A DNA stretch of 64,000 nt from Candidatus Latescibacterota bacterium (GTDB taxonomy: Bacteria > Latescibacterota > MWCZ01), in the NCBI GenBank assembly GCA_022706085.1, contig JAKJDF010000006.1:124001-188000 (forward strand), in the 5' to 3' direction. Below, piece after piece: positions 9,637-18,150 of the stretch (the first letter of the stretch is position 1; every line of letters begins with the position of its first letter). Position numbers and translations under genes: made by a program. The notes beneath the pieces were generated by a model. That model saw nothing but the letters and a program-made list of their open reading frames with translations, searched no databases and was not told the DNA's origin.

Positions 9637-10383
9637 TCATCGCGTTCCCTGGCGGCGGTAGGTCCATGCGTCCGGGTACCCCCGTTGCCGCAATGCATCG
9701 CGCTCCGCGTCGATGGAGCTCCGTGTGGGACTCCGGCCAACGAACACTTTCCAGTACCCGTCCATTTCCACCACTTCCACCGGAAGGCGCGTTTTTGAAC
9801 GAACCTCGGCGGCAACCCGCCCCGCATTCTCCGGAGTCGATGACACGAAAATCTGAACGCTGTACACGCTCTCTCCGGTTGGGATGGTATTGTCGCGCAC
9901 CGAAGTCTCTACCACGCGTTGTTTGGTCCAGGCACCGGAATACCCTGCCGAAATCAATTGCTCTCTGAGCCGGTCCATCGGAGCCCGTGTTCCGGATCTG
10001 CCTGCGTAAACCCTCCAGGCTCCCGCGGATTCCTGAACCACTTCAACCGGTTGCGAAGTGAGTGACCGGACCTGTCGTGCGGCTGCTTCAGCGGCATCTC
10101 GCGAGGAAGAGCTCATGACTTGAACTGAATAGACTGCGGACTCCAGGTCGGTTGCGGGTTCGGCGTCCGGCCCGTCTGTCGCCTCCGCCGGAACGGGCGG
10201 TGGCGTGCGAGGGAGCTGGCCCCGGGGGTCCGGGAGTTCGGGAGCAGTCGCAGTTGCAGCGGAATCGCTGTTCTGTTGCGCGTCAGACGCCCCAGGCGCG
10301 GTTGCAGGCGGCGGCGCCGGGCATCCCAGCGCAAAAAGAGAGACCGCCGCGATACAGCCTTTCACGAGCAACGAAACACGCAT
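9637..10383 (-). CDS. Lipoprotein with two SPOR domains
   Basis: The protein has 248 residues. The signal peptide ends in a lipobox (LFALGC), so it should be lipidated and sit in the envelope. A Pro/Ala-rich linker of about 70 residues is followed by two SPOR repeats. Each begins YSVQV or YSVQI, has a WRVYAGR or WKVFVGR core, and ends with a (A/P)W(T) motif. SPOR domains bind peptidoglycan glycan strands stripped of stem peptides. The ATG at 10383 has GAGGTG six bases upstream. A GTG three codons earlier is weaker. It lies 24 bases after the SpoIID-family gene, which suggests a joint role in glycan processing. Confidence 0.85.
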   Translation of the reverse strand: MRVSLLVKGCIAAVSLFALGCPAPPPATAPGASDAQQNSDSAATATAPELPDPRGQLPRTPPPVPAEATDGPDAEPATDLESAVYSVQVMSSSSRDAAEAAARQVRSLTSQPVEVVQESAGAWRVYAGRSGTRAPMDRLREQLISAGYSGAWTKQRVVETSVRDNTIPTGESVYSVQIFVSSTPENAGRVAAEVRSKTRLPVEVVEMDGYWKVFVGRSPTRSSIDAERDALRQRGYPDAWTYRRQGTR

Positions 10384-10407
10384 GATTTTCACCTCACAGC
10401 CATCTTT

Positions 10408-11643
10408 TCAGTCCGCACCCCTCAATCCGGATACGGCGGTGCCCCGATAATAGTGCGCAAGGATCTGGTCAACCGAGTAACCTTTCCGCGCCATCCCGAT
10501 TGCGCCCCACTGACACATGCCTACTCCGTGCCCATTTCCGGCGCCACTGATGAGCACCCGCAGGAGCGATCCGTGCCCGTCATATTCAGAAAAGATACGA
10601 ATGTAGGTGCTTCTCAGTATCGGGTTCCCATCAACGGGACGCCTCAGCGCCCAGCGGATCCTGTCTTTCCTGATTCGCCAACGGCCCCGATTCGTCTCCA
10701 CACTGAGATATCGAACACGCCCGCTCGAGGATCGTTCCGGCGCGTCAATTTTCCTTAACGTGCCTATCTTCCGCGGCGCGTTAGGTACCTCACGAAACAG
10801 GTTTTCGGACAGGATAGTGCGCAAAGCACCCGGGGAATACTCTTCTGACCATCGGAAATGGCGACTTGTTTCGCAATGGAACCCATGCGAGTCGCGGTCT
10901 GGCACGCCCTTCAGATACGGCAGCGGGTCGGAATCCCAGACGTCCTCAATATTGGCGGTGAACCCTCCGCACGTGCTATGGAAAAACGCTTGTATGGGCT
11001 CGCCGCGGTACGTCAGGATTTGCCCCCGGGTCTGTTCGATGGCGCGCGTCGCGACGGCGTGTTCGCCGCGAACGCCCATGTATACCTGGTCACGGACGTC
11101 GGCGTACAGGTCGAATCCCTGCGCCCGGCGCCGTCCCCGGTTTGCTACCGTGTATGTTCGCGCGGCAATCGCCTGTGCTTTGACGGCTTCGATCTCCCGC
11201 GTGCTGAGGCGCCCGATCTCCGCGGGAACCACGCCGGCGAGGTACTCTTCCAGGCCCACGATATTCACCACTCTCAGCGCGCCCTCGACTACGGAAATCT
11301 CCATCTGGCCGCGGTACGGCACACCGTTGCAGTTCAAAGGAGTGGATGCAAAACAGGTAACACGCTTGTGGGGTATCCTTGTGCCATTGACGGCAATATG
11401 GCCCCGAGACGAAGACAGCGTGAACGATGGAGCCAATCGCACCGTTTCGCCGGCGACGAGGCGCAGCCCCTGATCGGCTTCAATTCGGACACTGCCGGTC
11501 GCTTCGACCAACCCGATCCGGACCGTTGGTTCACCGGGGCGCGGAGCAAGACGCGAAGCGAGCGTGGAATGAGGAGGGGCAGGGCAGCCCATCGACAGAC
11601 AAGCGGCGAGTGCACCTGCGATGAAGCCGAGGCGCTCGCGCAT
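10408..11643 (-). CDS. SpoIID/LytB family lipoprotein
   Basis: This protein of about 411 residues carries the SpoIID domain. In sporulating bacteria that domain is a lytic transglycosylase acting on denuded glycan strands. Motifs include the YLAGVVPAEIG and AVKAQAIAARTYT block, a Cys/His-containing FHSTCGG, and the C-terminal GHGVGMCQWGA. The ATG at 11643 gives a compact signal peptide with lipobox LSMGC. The frame is open up to a TTG at 11719-11721 that would overlap the upstream gene stop, so a start there is possible. It is followed by the SPOR lipoprotein. Confidence 0.88.
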   Translation of the reverse strand: MRERLGFIAGALAACLSMGCPAPPHSTLASRLAPRPGEPTVRIGLVEATGSVRIEADQGLRLVAGETVRLAPSFTLSSSRGHIAVNGTRIPHKRVTCFASTPLNCNGVPYRGQMEISVVEGALRVVNIVGLEEYLAGVVPAEIGRLSTREIEAVKAQAIAARTYTVANRGRRRAQGFDLYADVRDQVYMGVRGEHAVATRAIEQTRGQILTYRGEPIQAFFHSTCGGFTANIEDVWDSDPLPYLKGVPDRDSHGFHCETSRHFRWSEEYSPGALRTILSENLFREVPNAPRKIGTLRKIDAPERSSSGRVRYLSVETNRGRWRIRKDRIRWALRRPVDGNPILRSTYIRIFSEYDGHGSLLRVLISGAGNGHGVGMCQWGAIGMARKGYSVDQILAHYYRGTAVSGLRGAD

Positions 11644-11717
11644 CAGCCGCGGTCTTCTCTGGCGGAAAGGGTTGGCAGAGACGGTCCCATGGCGTGTCCG
11701 GGCGAGTGTCGGATGGT

Positions 11718-12221
11718 TCAATCCGTTAACGCGAGGCTTAACGCCGTCGTGAGTTTCAGGACATCCTTGTTGGCCTTGCGCAGGCGACCTGAAAGAACTA
11801 CGGCAATGCTTCTCAGCAATATAGTACCCATTACCGGGTCTTCGGCAACAAGTCGGTCGAAGCTGCGCCTGTCAATGACGAAAACCTGGCAGTCCGTCAG
11901 TGCGGTGATCGTGGCTGACCGTTCAGCGTCTTCGAGCAACGACATCTCCCCGAAACAGGGGCGAGCTGTTCCCTCAAGGCGTATGAGCGTCTTGTCCTTC
12001 TCGGCAATGGACGCGTTCCCAAGTCGCAACACCAGTACCTGAGATACTTCCACTGTCCCCTCGAACAGGACGTACATGGTGTCGCCGACTTCGCCTTCCC
12101 GGATGATGGTGTCTCCGGCTTTTATTGTCTTGCTTTCGCCGGCGTCCCAGAGCTTCTTCAGCTGGGAATCGGTCAATCCCTTGAGCAGGGACGCTGTTTT
12201 CAGAGTCTCGTATCCCGGCAT
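11718..12221 (-). CDS. Stand-alone cyclic-nucleotide-binding domain protein
   Basis: The protein has 167 residues. A CNBD of the CAP/CNG type spans about residues 8-140 (GDTIIREGEVGDTMYVLFEG, then a FGEMSLLEDAERSATITA phosphate-binding cassette). The cassette has the conserved E and R that contact the cyclic nucleotide phosphate. There is no DNA-binding helix-turn-helix, so it is not a Crp-type regulator. It starts at the ATG at 12221 with GGGGGAG 6 bases upstream. It lies 31 bases after the potassium channel gene, so it may be a detached ligand-sensing subunit for that channel (inference). Confidence 0.85.
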   Translation of the reverse strand: MPGYETLKTASLLKGLTDSQLKKLWDAGESKTIKAGDTIIREGEVGDTMYVLFEGTVEVSQVLVLRLGNASIAEKDKTLIRLEGTARPCFGEMSLLEDAERSATITALTDCQVFVIDRRSFDRLVAEDPVMGTILLRSIAVVLSGRLRKANKDVLKLTTALSLALTD

Positions 12222-12252
12222 CAGGTACTCCCCCAATCGAAAACGGGCATGG

Positions 12253-13944
12253 TCATGCTTCTGTGACGGGAATCACGCGCGGCGCAATTATGATAGCCGC
12301 GTCGTCGGGGCCTATTACGCGGTCGTCCGGAGGATTGACCACAACCTCTGTTCTGCCTTTGCCTTGTGCCACCAGTTCTTTTCCGGCGGCAGAGAAGGTC
12401 GAACGGATAAAACGGTCTATGGACGAAAAATCGTCCTGGAGCATTTCATCCAGGTTCAGCACTTTCTGTTCAACGATTATCCCTATCAGCATGGCTTCTC
12501 GCTGTCGGAACCACTCGCTCAACTCCTTGAAAGTCTTACCTCGGAACGATTCGGGAATCGGGTTCCGGATAATGTCATTCCGGACTTCCACGCTCAAGAG
12601 TTCGCGCAGCGCAACATCCAATCCCGGCGAGACGGTGCATGCGCCCAGCAGATAACCGGAGAATTCGCCGCTGACGATGACGTCGTCAACGTTCGCCCGA
12701 CGGAGGTGCGCCTCGTTTTCCGGTTCGAGCGCCTCGGCAATCACTTTGATATCGTGGTTCAGCGCTTTGATTGCCAATGCCGCCTGGAGCGTGCGGTTAT
12801 CGGCGCGCGAACGATCCTGAGTGTCGTCGCCCGCCTGGATGATCGTGGCGACGGCATCTTCGATGTTTGCCCTCCGTAGCACGCTCTCCTGGGTGAAGTC
12901 CCCGTGCACGTGCTGAATATCCAGGTGCGAGTAACGGTAGAGTATTTCGTTCATCGCCTCTTCGGTTAGCAAGTTGACCAGCACGATCGGTTGTTTTCTG
13001 GCAATCCCAGCGCGGGTGAGGTACCGGATGATCGTGTCGAGATGGCGTCCGGTGCCGCACACGACCACATGGCCCTTCACCTTCACCTTTTCCAAACCTC
13101 TGCCCTCCTTGATTCTCTTGGCGGTGAATACTGACGCCAACGTGGCGGTGAAAATCGAAATAGTCACGACGCCAACGAGTATAAAGACCGAAGTCAGAAA
13201 GCGCCCGACCATGGTCTGGGGGGCGAGATCCCCGTAACCGACTGTCGCCATGGTCACGACGGCCCAGTACAAAGCGTTGACAGGGTTAGCGAAACTGGCG
13301 CGCTGGCTTTCGCTCCCGAAAATGACCTCAACAAGACCTACCACGAAGGCCGCGAACACCATGACGGTCAGCACGACAGCAGAGAGGCGCGGGATACCTT
13401 CCTTCCACACCTCGCGCTTCAGCCCGGCGAAGCTCTCCATCGCCGAACGGAATGGTCTTGCGATGCAGACGAGGACCCAATGGAGGGGAGTCTGCTTCGA
13501 CGGGGTCGGTGCCGACTGAGAACCGTCTCCCGAAGCCCTTTTTCCCGTGTCCGCGAGCTGTTTTGCCGTGAAAACGGACGCCATGACGGCAGTCACAAGC
13601 ATTCCGCTCACGACGCCCAGCAGAGCGAGGAATGAAGCAAAAACCTTCCCGACCAAGCCACGGGGCGCGAGATCTCGGTACCCTACTGTCGCGGAGGTGT
13701 TGACCAACGAGTACAAAAAGTCGACGGCCCGACCGAGAAAGGAATCACCGGACGCATGCCGCCCGGTCGCTTCCGCAACGACGACGAGGAGAGTCAGCAG
13801 GGCGACGAGGCCGGTTGCGGTCAGGGAGAACCAGAAGACCCGTCTGCCGGGCTTCGGGTCAACGCGTTGGCCATCGAAAACGTGCGTGCGACCACCCCGT
13901 CGTTTCACCGCACGACCGGCGGCGGCGATTCTGGGAAGTTCCAA
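12253..13944 (-). CDS. Tandem two-pore-domain potassium channel with C-terminal RCK domain
   Basis: This 563-residue protein contains two consecutive helix-pore-helix units. Unit one has membrane helices at about 37-57 and 100-122 with filter TVGYRD (residues 86-91). Unit two has helices at about 187-208 and 248-272 with the canonical filter TVGYGD (234-239). Both units end in the same signature, ASVFTAK (residues 122-128 and 270-276), so they look like an internal duplication. An RCK/TrkA-N domain follows from about 290 (HVVVCGTG, then HGDFTQESVLRRANIEDA), and a TrkA-C-like segment closes the chain. The start is TTG at 13944 with GGAG 6 bases upstream. The first filter has Arg in place of Gly. 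A CNBD gene lies just downstream. Confidence 0.88.
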   Translation of the reverse strand: MELPRIAAAGRAVKRRGGRTHVFDGQRVDPKPGRRVFWFSLTATGLVALLTLLVVVAEATGRHASGDSFLGRAVDFLYSLVNTSATVGYRDLAPRGLVGKVFASFLALLGVVSGMLVTAVMASVFTAKQLADTGKRASGDGSQSAPTPSKQTPLHWVLVCIARPFRSAMESFAGLKREVWKEGIPRLSAVVLTVMVFAAFVVGLVEVIFGSESQRASFANPVNALYWAVVTMATVGYGDLAPQTMVGRFLTSVFILVGVVTISIFTATLASVFTAKRIKEGRGLEKVKVKGHVVVCGTGRHLDTIIRYLTRAGIARKQPIVLVNLLTEEAMNEILYRYSHLDIQHVHGDFTQESVLRRANIEDAVATIIQAGDDTQDRSRADNRTLQAALAIKALNHDIKVIAEALEPENEAHLRRANVDDVIVSGEFSGYLLGACTVSPGLDVALRELLSVEVRNDIIRNPIPESFRGKTFKELSEWFRQREAMLIGIIVEQKVLNLDEMLQDDFSSIDRFIRSTFSAAGKELVAQGKGRTEVVVNPPDDRVIGPDDAAIIIAPRVIPVTEA

Positions 13945-14009
13945 ATCAAACTCCGTGGTTGGCCAATTTCCTGTTTCACGCGTTTTTTTCTGTCACCCTG
14001 TATCAACCA

Positions 14010-15080
14010 TCAGAAGGCGCAGACGCGCTTGATCGCCCGGTGTTCTTCCTGCGTCCTGGGGGACCATTCACCCAGCACCCTCGATCTGTCAGGAACCCGC
14101 GTCCTGACAACGAGCGTGTTCCCGTCCGAGTGGATCTCGTAATTTCCGATTCCCGTCGGAATGAGCGCTGTTCGCCCCGCCGTAAGGTGCGTGTTCCCCC
14201 CTTCCCAGGTAATATCTACTTCGCCACTGACTGCCATCAGAACGTCGGGACTCGATACCGCGGTAATGAGCTTCACCGAACGGAAACGATCGAACGACTC
14301 TGTGAGGAAGAATAGAGTGACGCCGAGCAACGACCAAATGCCCCAGTTCTCCGTTCGTTGCACCGGTTGCGCAACAGCGCATCCTTCGTCCGAGAAATTG
14401 ATCACTTCTATTGCCCGGTCGAGATGGAGCGGCCGCGGTTTTCCGTCGGGTCCAACGCGTCCCCAGTCGTGCAGTCGGTAGGTAATATCCGACGTCTGCT
14501 GGATCTCCAGCGCGACAATACCGGCTCCCATGGCGTGAACCCGGCCTGCCGGGACAAGAACGACATCGCCAGCGCGGACGCGGTGATGCTGCAGGAGTGG
14601 CTCGAGGCTACCGGACTGCGCCGCCTCGAGAAACTCCGCACGTGTGGTGCCAGGCCGCAGGCCGGCTATCACCTCGGCGCTTCCGCGAGCTTCGACGATG
14701 AACCACATCTCGGTTTTTCCGGGAGGCCCGTTTTCGTGCTCAGCGGCGAACTGGTCGTCGGGGTGTACCTGAACACTCAGCACCTGTTCGGCGTCGAGGA
14801 ATTTCACCAGCAACGGAAACCGGCCATCGCTGTGGACCGAAGAGTCTCTTTTCTCGCCGAGCATGTCTGAGGCGTATTCCCGGCAAAGCTCCCGCAGAGA
14901 ACGGCCTGCGAATGGACCGGATTCCACGCGGGAAATCGCACCGTCAACGTCGGAAAGCTCCCACGATTCCGCGGTCGGCACGTCCGGTGGAAGAACGCGG
15001 CCAAACAGGCGCTCGAAATTCCGGTCCCCCCACACGTACGATCGGTATATCGGTTCAAAAAGGAGCGGTCCGAGTTTCAT
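14010..15080 (-). CDS. manA: Mannose-6-phosphate isomerase, class I
   Basis: This 356-residue zinc enzyme interconverts mannose 6-phosphate and fructose 6-phosphate. It supplies GDP-mannose or feeds mannose into glycolysis. The zinc ligands fit Q104 and H106 (VQVHPDD), E124 (KTEMW) and H182 (PAGRVHAMG). The cupin core is intact and the length is normal for the short bacterial class. The ATG at 15080 overlaps the DUF1844 stop by four bases. Confidence 0.93.
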   Translation of the reverse strand: MKLGPLLFEPIYRSYVWGDRNFERLFGRVLPPDVPTAESWELSDVDGAISRVESGPFAGRSLRELCREYASDMLGEKRDSSVHSDGRFPLLVKFLDAEQVLSVQVHPDDQFAAEHENGPPGKTEMWFIVEARGSAEVIAGLRPGTTRAEFLEAAQSGSLEPLLQHHRVRAGDVVLVPAGRVHAMGAGIVALEIQQTSDITYRLHDWGRVGPDGKPRPLHLDRAIEVINFSDEGCAVAQPVQRTENWGIWSLLGVTLFFLTESFDRFRSVKLITAVSSPDVLMAVSGEVDITWEGGNTHLTAGRTALIPTGIGNYEIHSDGNTLVVRTRVPDRSRVLGEWSPRTQEEHRAIKRVCAF

Positions 15081-15472
15081 TCGTTCTGCGGTTCCGCGGA
15101 CTGAGGCGTTTCCGGTTCGTCGTGCGTTGCTGCTTCCTTGTCCGGGTTCGTACCGGTCTGATTCTGACTTGACGGCGGTTCTCCACTGGGTTTGTTCGCT
15201 TCTTCCACATAATTCATGCGCAACATGTGAAGGATCTCACGCAGAAAGCGGAGTTCATGGTCAGACAGGTTGCCCCGGGTTTTGCGTTCGATCATTGACA
15301 GAGTATCGATCGCCCAACGTGCCTGGGGGAGATTTGTCTTCGTTTCCTTGGTGGCCGGGTCGGCGATTTTCCCCAGGGCCATCCAGGCAGTCTGCTGGTA
15401 GAGCTCCACCATTGCCATGAACGCAAACGTGTCTTGCTGCTCCTGAGTAAGGTTCGTTTCTTGTTCAGCCAT
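15077..15472 (-). CDS. DUF1844 family protein
   Basis: This 131-residue soluble protein has the DUF1844 core at about residues 10-90. The core includes TFAFMAMVELYQQTAWMALG, and LPQARWAIDTLSMIERKTRGNLSDHE. The acidic, Pro/Gln-rich tail is probably disordered. The family has no established biochemical role. The ATG at 15472 is chosen for the GAGGAG 7 bases upstream. The longer frame overlaps the RraA-like gene and is rejected. It is translationally coupled to manA. Confidence 0.8.
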   Translation of the reverse strand: MAEQETNLTQEQQDTFAFMAMVELYQQTAWMALGKIADPATKETKTNLPQARWAIDTLSMIERKTRGNLSDHELRFLREILHMLRMNYVEEANKPSGEPPSSQNQTGTNPDKEAATHDEPETPQSAEPQNE

Positions 15473-15494
15473 ACCTGAGCTCCTCGGCTTTCGG

Positions 15495-16148
15495 TTACAG
15501 AATTCCCCATTTGTCATACGCTTCACGCGTTGACATGCCCGATTGCAGCGCGCTGAAAACGGTTCGTTCCCCTCGGACCTTCTCCAGCGCACCGCGCACG
15601 GTTTCGTCTATAGACCTGGCGGGCACCACAACCACGCCGTCCAGATCTGCGAAAATCATATCACCCGGCTGTATCGTTACACCACCGATTTCGATCGGAA
15701 TATCTCTGGCAAAGGCTTCGCAGCGGCCTTTCGAGTCCGCCGGATTCAGCCCGCGCGCATACACGGGGAACCGCAATTCTGAAATCTGCCGAAGGTCGCG
15801 ACAAAAGCCATCGACCACCGCGCCCGCGGCTCCCCGCTTTGCCGCTGCAGTGCTCAAAAGCTCGCCCCAGAACGCCGCTTCGCGCTCTCCACATTGCGCC
15901 ACGATGACATCGCCCTCATGGAGGTCGTCGACGAGGGCAAACTCGACTTCGTACGGATGCGGAGACGCCGACACCACATCCCGGACGAGAATGGTGCGAG
16001 CTGTTCCAACTATTGCCTCGCTGCTGCCGAGCGGGCGGATGCGCGAGGGCAGAATCTGGTTCTGCAGACCGAGGCCGTCAAGAATGTCCGCGACCACTGC
16101 GGTGTACGCCTCAGTTTTGAGCGTCCTGAGCAAATCGTTCTGTATCAT
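15495..16148 (-). CDS. RraA-like / 4-hydroxy-4-methyl-2-oxoglutarate aldolase family protein
   Basis: This 217-residue protein has the RraA fold pattern: VVADILDGLG at the N-terminus, GAAGAVVDGFCRD in the middle, and GDMIFADLDGVVVVP near the C-terminus. The D in GFCRD and the RD pair fit the HMG/CHA aldolase active site. Members either cleave 4-carboxy-4-hydroxy-2-oxo acids or bind RNase E. Without an obvious RNase E context, the aldolase-type activity is the likelier guess. The ATG at 16148 overlaps the upstream NUDIX gene by 38 bases. Confidence 0.85.
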   Translation of the reverse strand: MIQNDLLRTLKTEAYTAVVADILDGLGLQNQILPSRIRPLGSSEAIVGTARTILVRDVVSASPHPYEVEFALVDDLHEGDVIVAQCGEREAAFWGELLSTAAAKRGAAGAVVDGFCRDLRQISELRFPVYARGLNPADSKGRCEAFARDIPIEIGGVTIQPGDMIFADLDGVVVVPARSIDETVRGALEKVRGERTVFSALQSGMSTREAYDKWGIL

Positions 16149-16728
16149 GTTCCCTCACAGACGGGGACTGCGCTTCACGGCGCAGTATGTCCAGCACGGC
16201 GTCGTGGGCGATCGCACGAAAGCAACCCCAGTCCGCCCATTCGGCTGGCAGCGCACGCAACTCAGACGCTATGGCGCCAAGATGCGAAATCGGAACCGTT
16301 TTCCATCCCGAAATGCGTTCCGATTCATCGGCCGAAGTTGGAGTCATTTCGACTGGCGCCACCTGATATAAATAACTTACGAACGGGTAGGCATCTCCGC
16401 TTGCTCCAACGTAGGTGACTTTTCCGAGGCGCATCATCCTGGATGAGCCCGCGCAGCCTACTTCCTCCCGCAGCTCCCGGCGTGCCGCCTCGTCAGGGTG
16501 TTCTTCCGGTTTGATGCCGCCGGTGGGCAACCGGTAACAGTCAGCCGGGTAGAAGTCCTTCGTGTGTAACCAGACGAATTCCTGCGAAGTCAGAATCGCC
16601 AGTACGCATTCCCCGTGCGGTTTGAGCAGGTGGGTAACCTCCCCGACACGGGGTGGCGGCACGCTGGCCCGTACGTGCCAACGCCATTCCGGGTCGTGCG
16701 AAAGTACCGTTGCTTGTGAATGTCCCAC
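16111..16728 (-). CDS. NUDIX hydrolase
   Basis: This 205-residue protein has a complete Nudix box at residues 70-92: G70, E76, then REL, REE and VG. NUDIX enzymes hydrolyse nucleoside diphosphates linked to another group. The substrate cannot be read from the motif. The start is GTG at 16728 with AAGG about 8 bases upstream. The C-terminal tail overlaps the RraA-like gene by 38 bases, so the two are translated together. No direct metabolic link is evident. Confidence 0.9.
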   Translation of the reverse strand: MGHSQATVLSHDPEWRWHVRASVPPPRVGEVTHLLKPHGECVLAILTSQEFVWLHTKDFYPADCYRLPTGGIKPEEHPDEAARRELREEVGCAGSSRMMRLGKVTYVGASGDAYPFVSYLYQVAPVEMTPTSADESERISGWKTVPISHLGAIASELRALPAEWADWGCFRAIAHDAVLDILRREAQSPSVREHDTERFAQDAQN

Positions 16729-16792
16729 GGTACAGACCTTTGCCCCCTCGTCTCATCGTGTGGGATGTCGCCTGAGAGCAATGATCGTTGCT

Positions 16793-17311
16793 TCAGGGGT
16801 TGGTGCCTCCCAGGCGCGCGCTCCCCATCTGAGCGCGTACCCCGAACTCGTGCACAAGGCGTCCACCCTGGTGCGCTGCATCAACAACAACGAGCGAACA
16901 CACGCAGTACACTACCAGGAACACGACGCAAAAGACACGCATCGGGCGCCGGACGGCGTTCTCTTTCCTCAGATAGTCTGCCGCAACGCGGATGGCGAAT
17001 ACGGCGAACAACACGGTGAAAATCGCCGCTGTTGCCTCTGCGGATTCCTCATGCTGTGTGATTGCTGACGCGGCATGCGGCGCGGTGATTCGCGCGAGGG
17101 TTGCCGCGTGTTGCCCCGTCCATACGGCAACCCAGGCGGCAAGGACGCCGAGCGCCATCAATACCAAAATACAACTGCGCAATTGAGGTCTGTCGTTTTT
17201 TGATATCGCCGCCATCAACAGGAAGAGCGGCGTAACGAGCAACAAGGCGATCGGAAAATGCACGACAAGCGGATGTAACGCGCCTGGATAGGACGGAACG
17301 TTCGGTAGCAC
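16793..17311 (-). CDS. DUF2231 family membrane protein
   Basis: This 172-residue protein has four predicted membrane helices. It opens with the DUF2231 hallmark LHPLVVHFPIALLLV, and several His residues sit near the helix ends (H in GQHAA, THE-like ITQHEES, AAHQGG). The family is often annotated as a possible haem- or metal-associated membrane protein, but its function is unproven. The start is GTG at 17311, because AGGAGG is 6-7 bases upstream. An extension to 17374 lacks such a site. Confidence 0.75.
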   Translation of the reverse strand: MLPNVPSYPGALHPLVVHFPIALLLVTPLFLLMAAISKNDRPQLRSCILVLMALGVLAAWVAVWTGQHAATLARITAPHAASAITQHEESAEATAAIFTVLFAVFAIRVAADYLRKENAVRRPMRVFCVVFLVVYCVCSLVVVDAAHQGGRLVHEFGVRAQMGSARLGGTNP

Positions 17312-17394
17312 GGATTTTCCTCCTGGTTCAGTTCCCGGCGATTTCAGGAAACGGCCCCACCTTCTGCCCGGCACGTGGTTCCCTCATACCACCC

Positions 17395-18150
17395 CTACTC
17401 GCGGGGAACAGCCATTACCTCAATGCCGGGGGGCAACGCAACGGCGAAGGTATTCGGTCGCATCATCGGCGACACGTTGACGCGAGTGAATTCCGCACTC
17501 ATTGTCGTTTCTCCCAACCGGACTGAGAATGATTTCGGCACGCGGATGCCGTTCGCCGCGCCGAACGTCCGGGTCCAGAACATCGTATTCTCTACCGACC
17601 TGAACTCCTCCGCTTCCAGCCGGTGTGCGCGTGCCGACAGGCGCCAGATGCGCGTGCCGGCGGCAGTTCGAGAGGCAAGGACGTACTGGTTGCACTCCGT
17701 GGTGGTAATCGCATCCTGTCCAACCCGTTCGGCATCAACCGGTTTCAGGAGATGCAGGAGCATGGACGGATAGACCACTACGGACCCGAAAAGCAAGCCG
17801 CTTCCGTCTGCCAGTTCCAGTGCCTGCCGTTGCTGCGGGAGATATGCGATTCCCTTTCCCCCGGCAAGCGCGATTTCGGCAAAGGTGGTGCCAAATCCTC
17901 CCTGCAGCACAACTTTCACGGATTCGGGATAGCTGTAGAACACGACGGCTGATCCGCTGTAATTCCCCTCTGGTGACGTCACGCGCAGCGTTCCGTACGC
18001 CTGCAGCGCGTGCGCGCCCGGAACAGAAAGAACTTCCGCAATGAGTTCGCCTGCCGGAGGGGGCGTGGTCTGTATGCATGTCGGCGCGCACCCGAAAAAC
18101 ACCACGCCCAGGAAAACAAGAATGAACGAAGTAATTCTACCTGACCACAT
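17395..18150 (-). CDS. Lipoprotein, LolA/LolB-like fold suspected
   Basis: This 251-residue protein has a signal peptide and lipobox (VVFFGC, Cys at about 21). It is therefore a likely lipoprotein of the inner leaflet of the outer membrane. The body is beta-rich with alternating strands (ALQAYGTLRVTSPEGNYSGSAVVFYSYP), which resembles the half-barrel LolA/LolB or DUF4292 type. I do not recognise a definite family. It starts at the ATG at 18150, which overlaps the preceding outer-membrane gene by 14 bases. The pair is probably co-translated and works in the envelope. Confidence 0.6.
   Translation of the reverse strand: MWSGRITSFILVFLGVVFFGCAPTCIQTTPPPAGELIAEVLSVPGAHALQAYGTLRVTSPEGNYSGSAVVFYSYPESVKVVLQGGFGTTFAEIALAGGKGIAYLPQQRQALELADGSGLLFGSVVVYPSMLLHLLKPVDAERVGQDAITTTECNQYVLASRTAAGTRIWRLSARAHRLEAEEFRSVENTMFWTRTFGAANGIRVPKSFSVRLGETTMSAEFTRVNVSPMMRPNTFAVALPPGIEVMAVPRE

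Noticed and set aside
10858-12042. 394-codon plus-strand frame across SpoIID and the CNBD gene
   Set aside because: It covers two motif-bearing minus genes and has no family pattern of its own.
13966-14009. Gap between manA and the channel gene as a possible small gene or terminator
   Set aside because: Only about 65 bases remain between the genes; I saw no clear hairpin with a U-tract and no frame.
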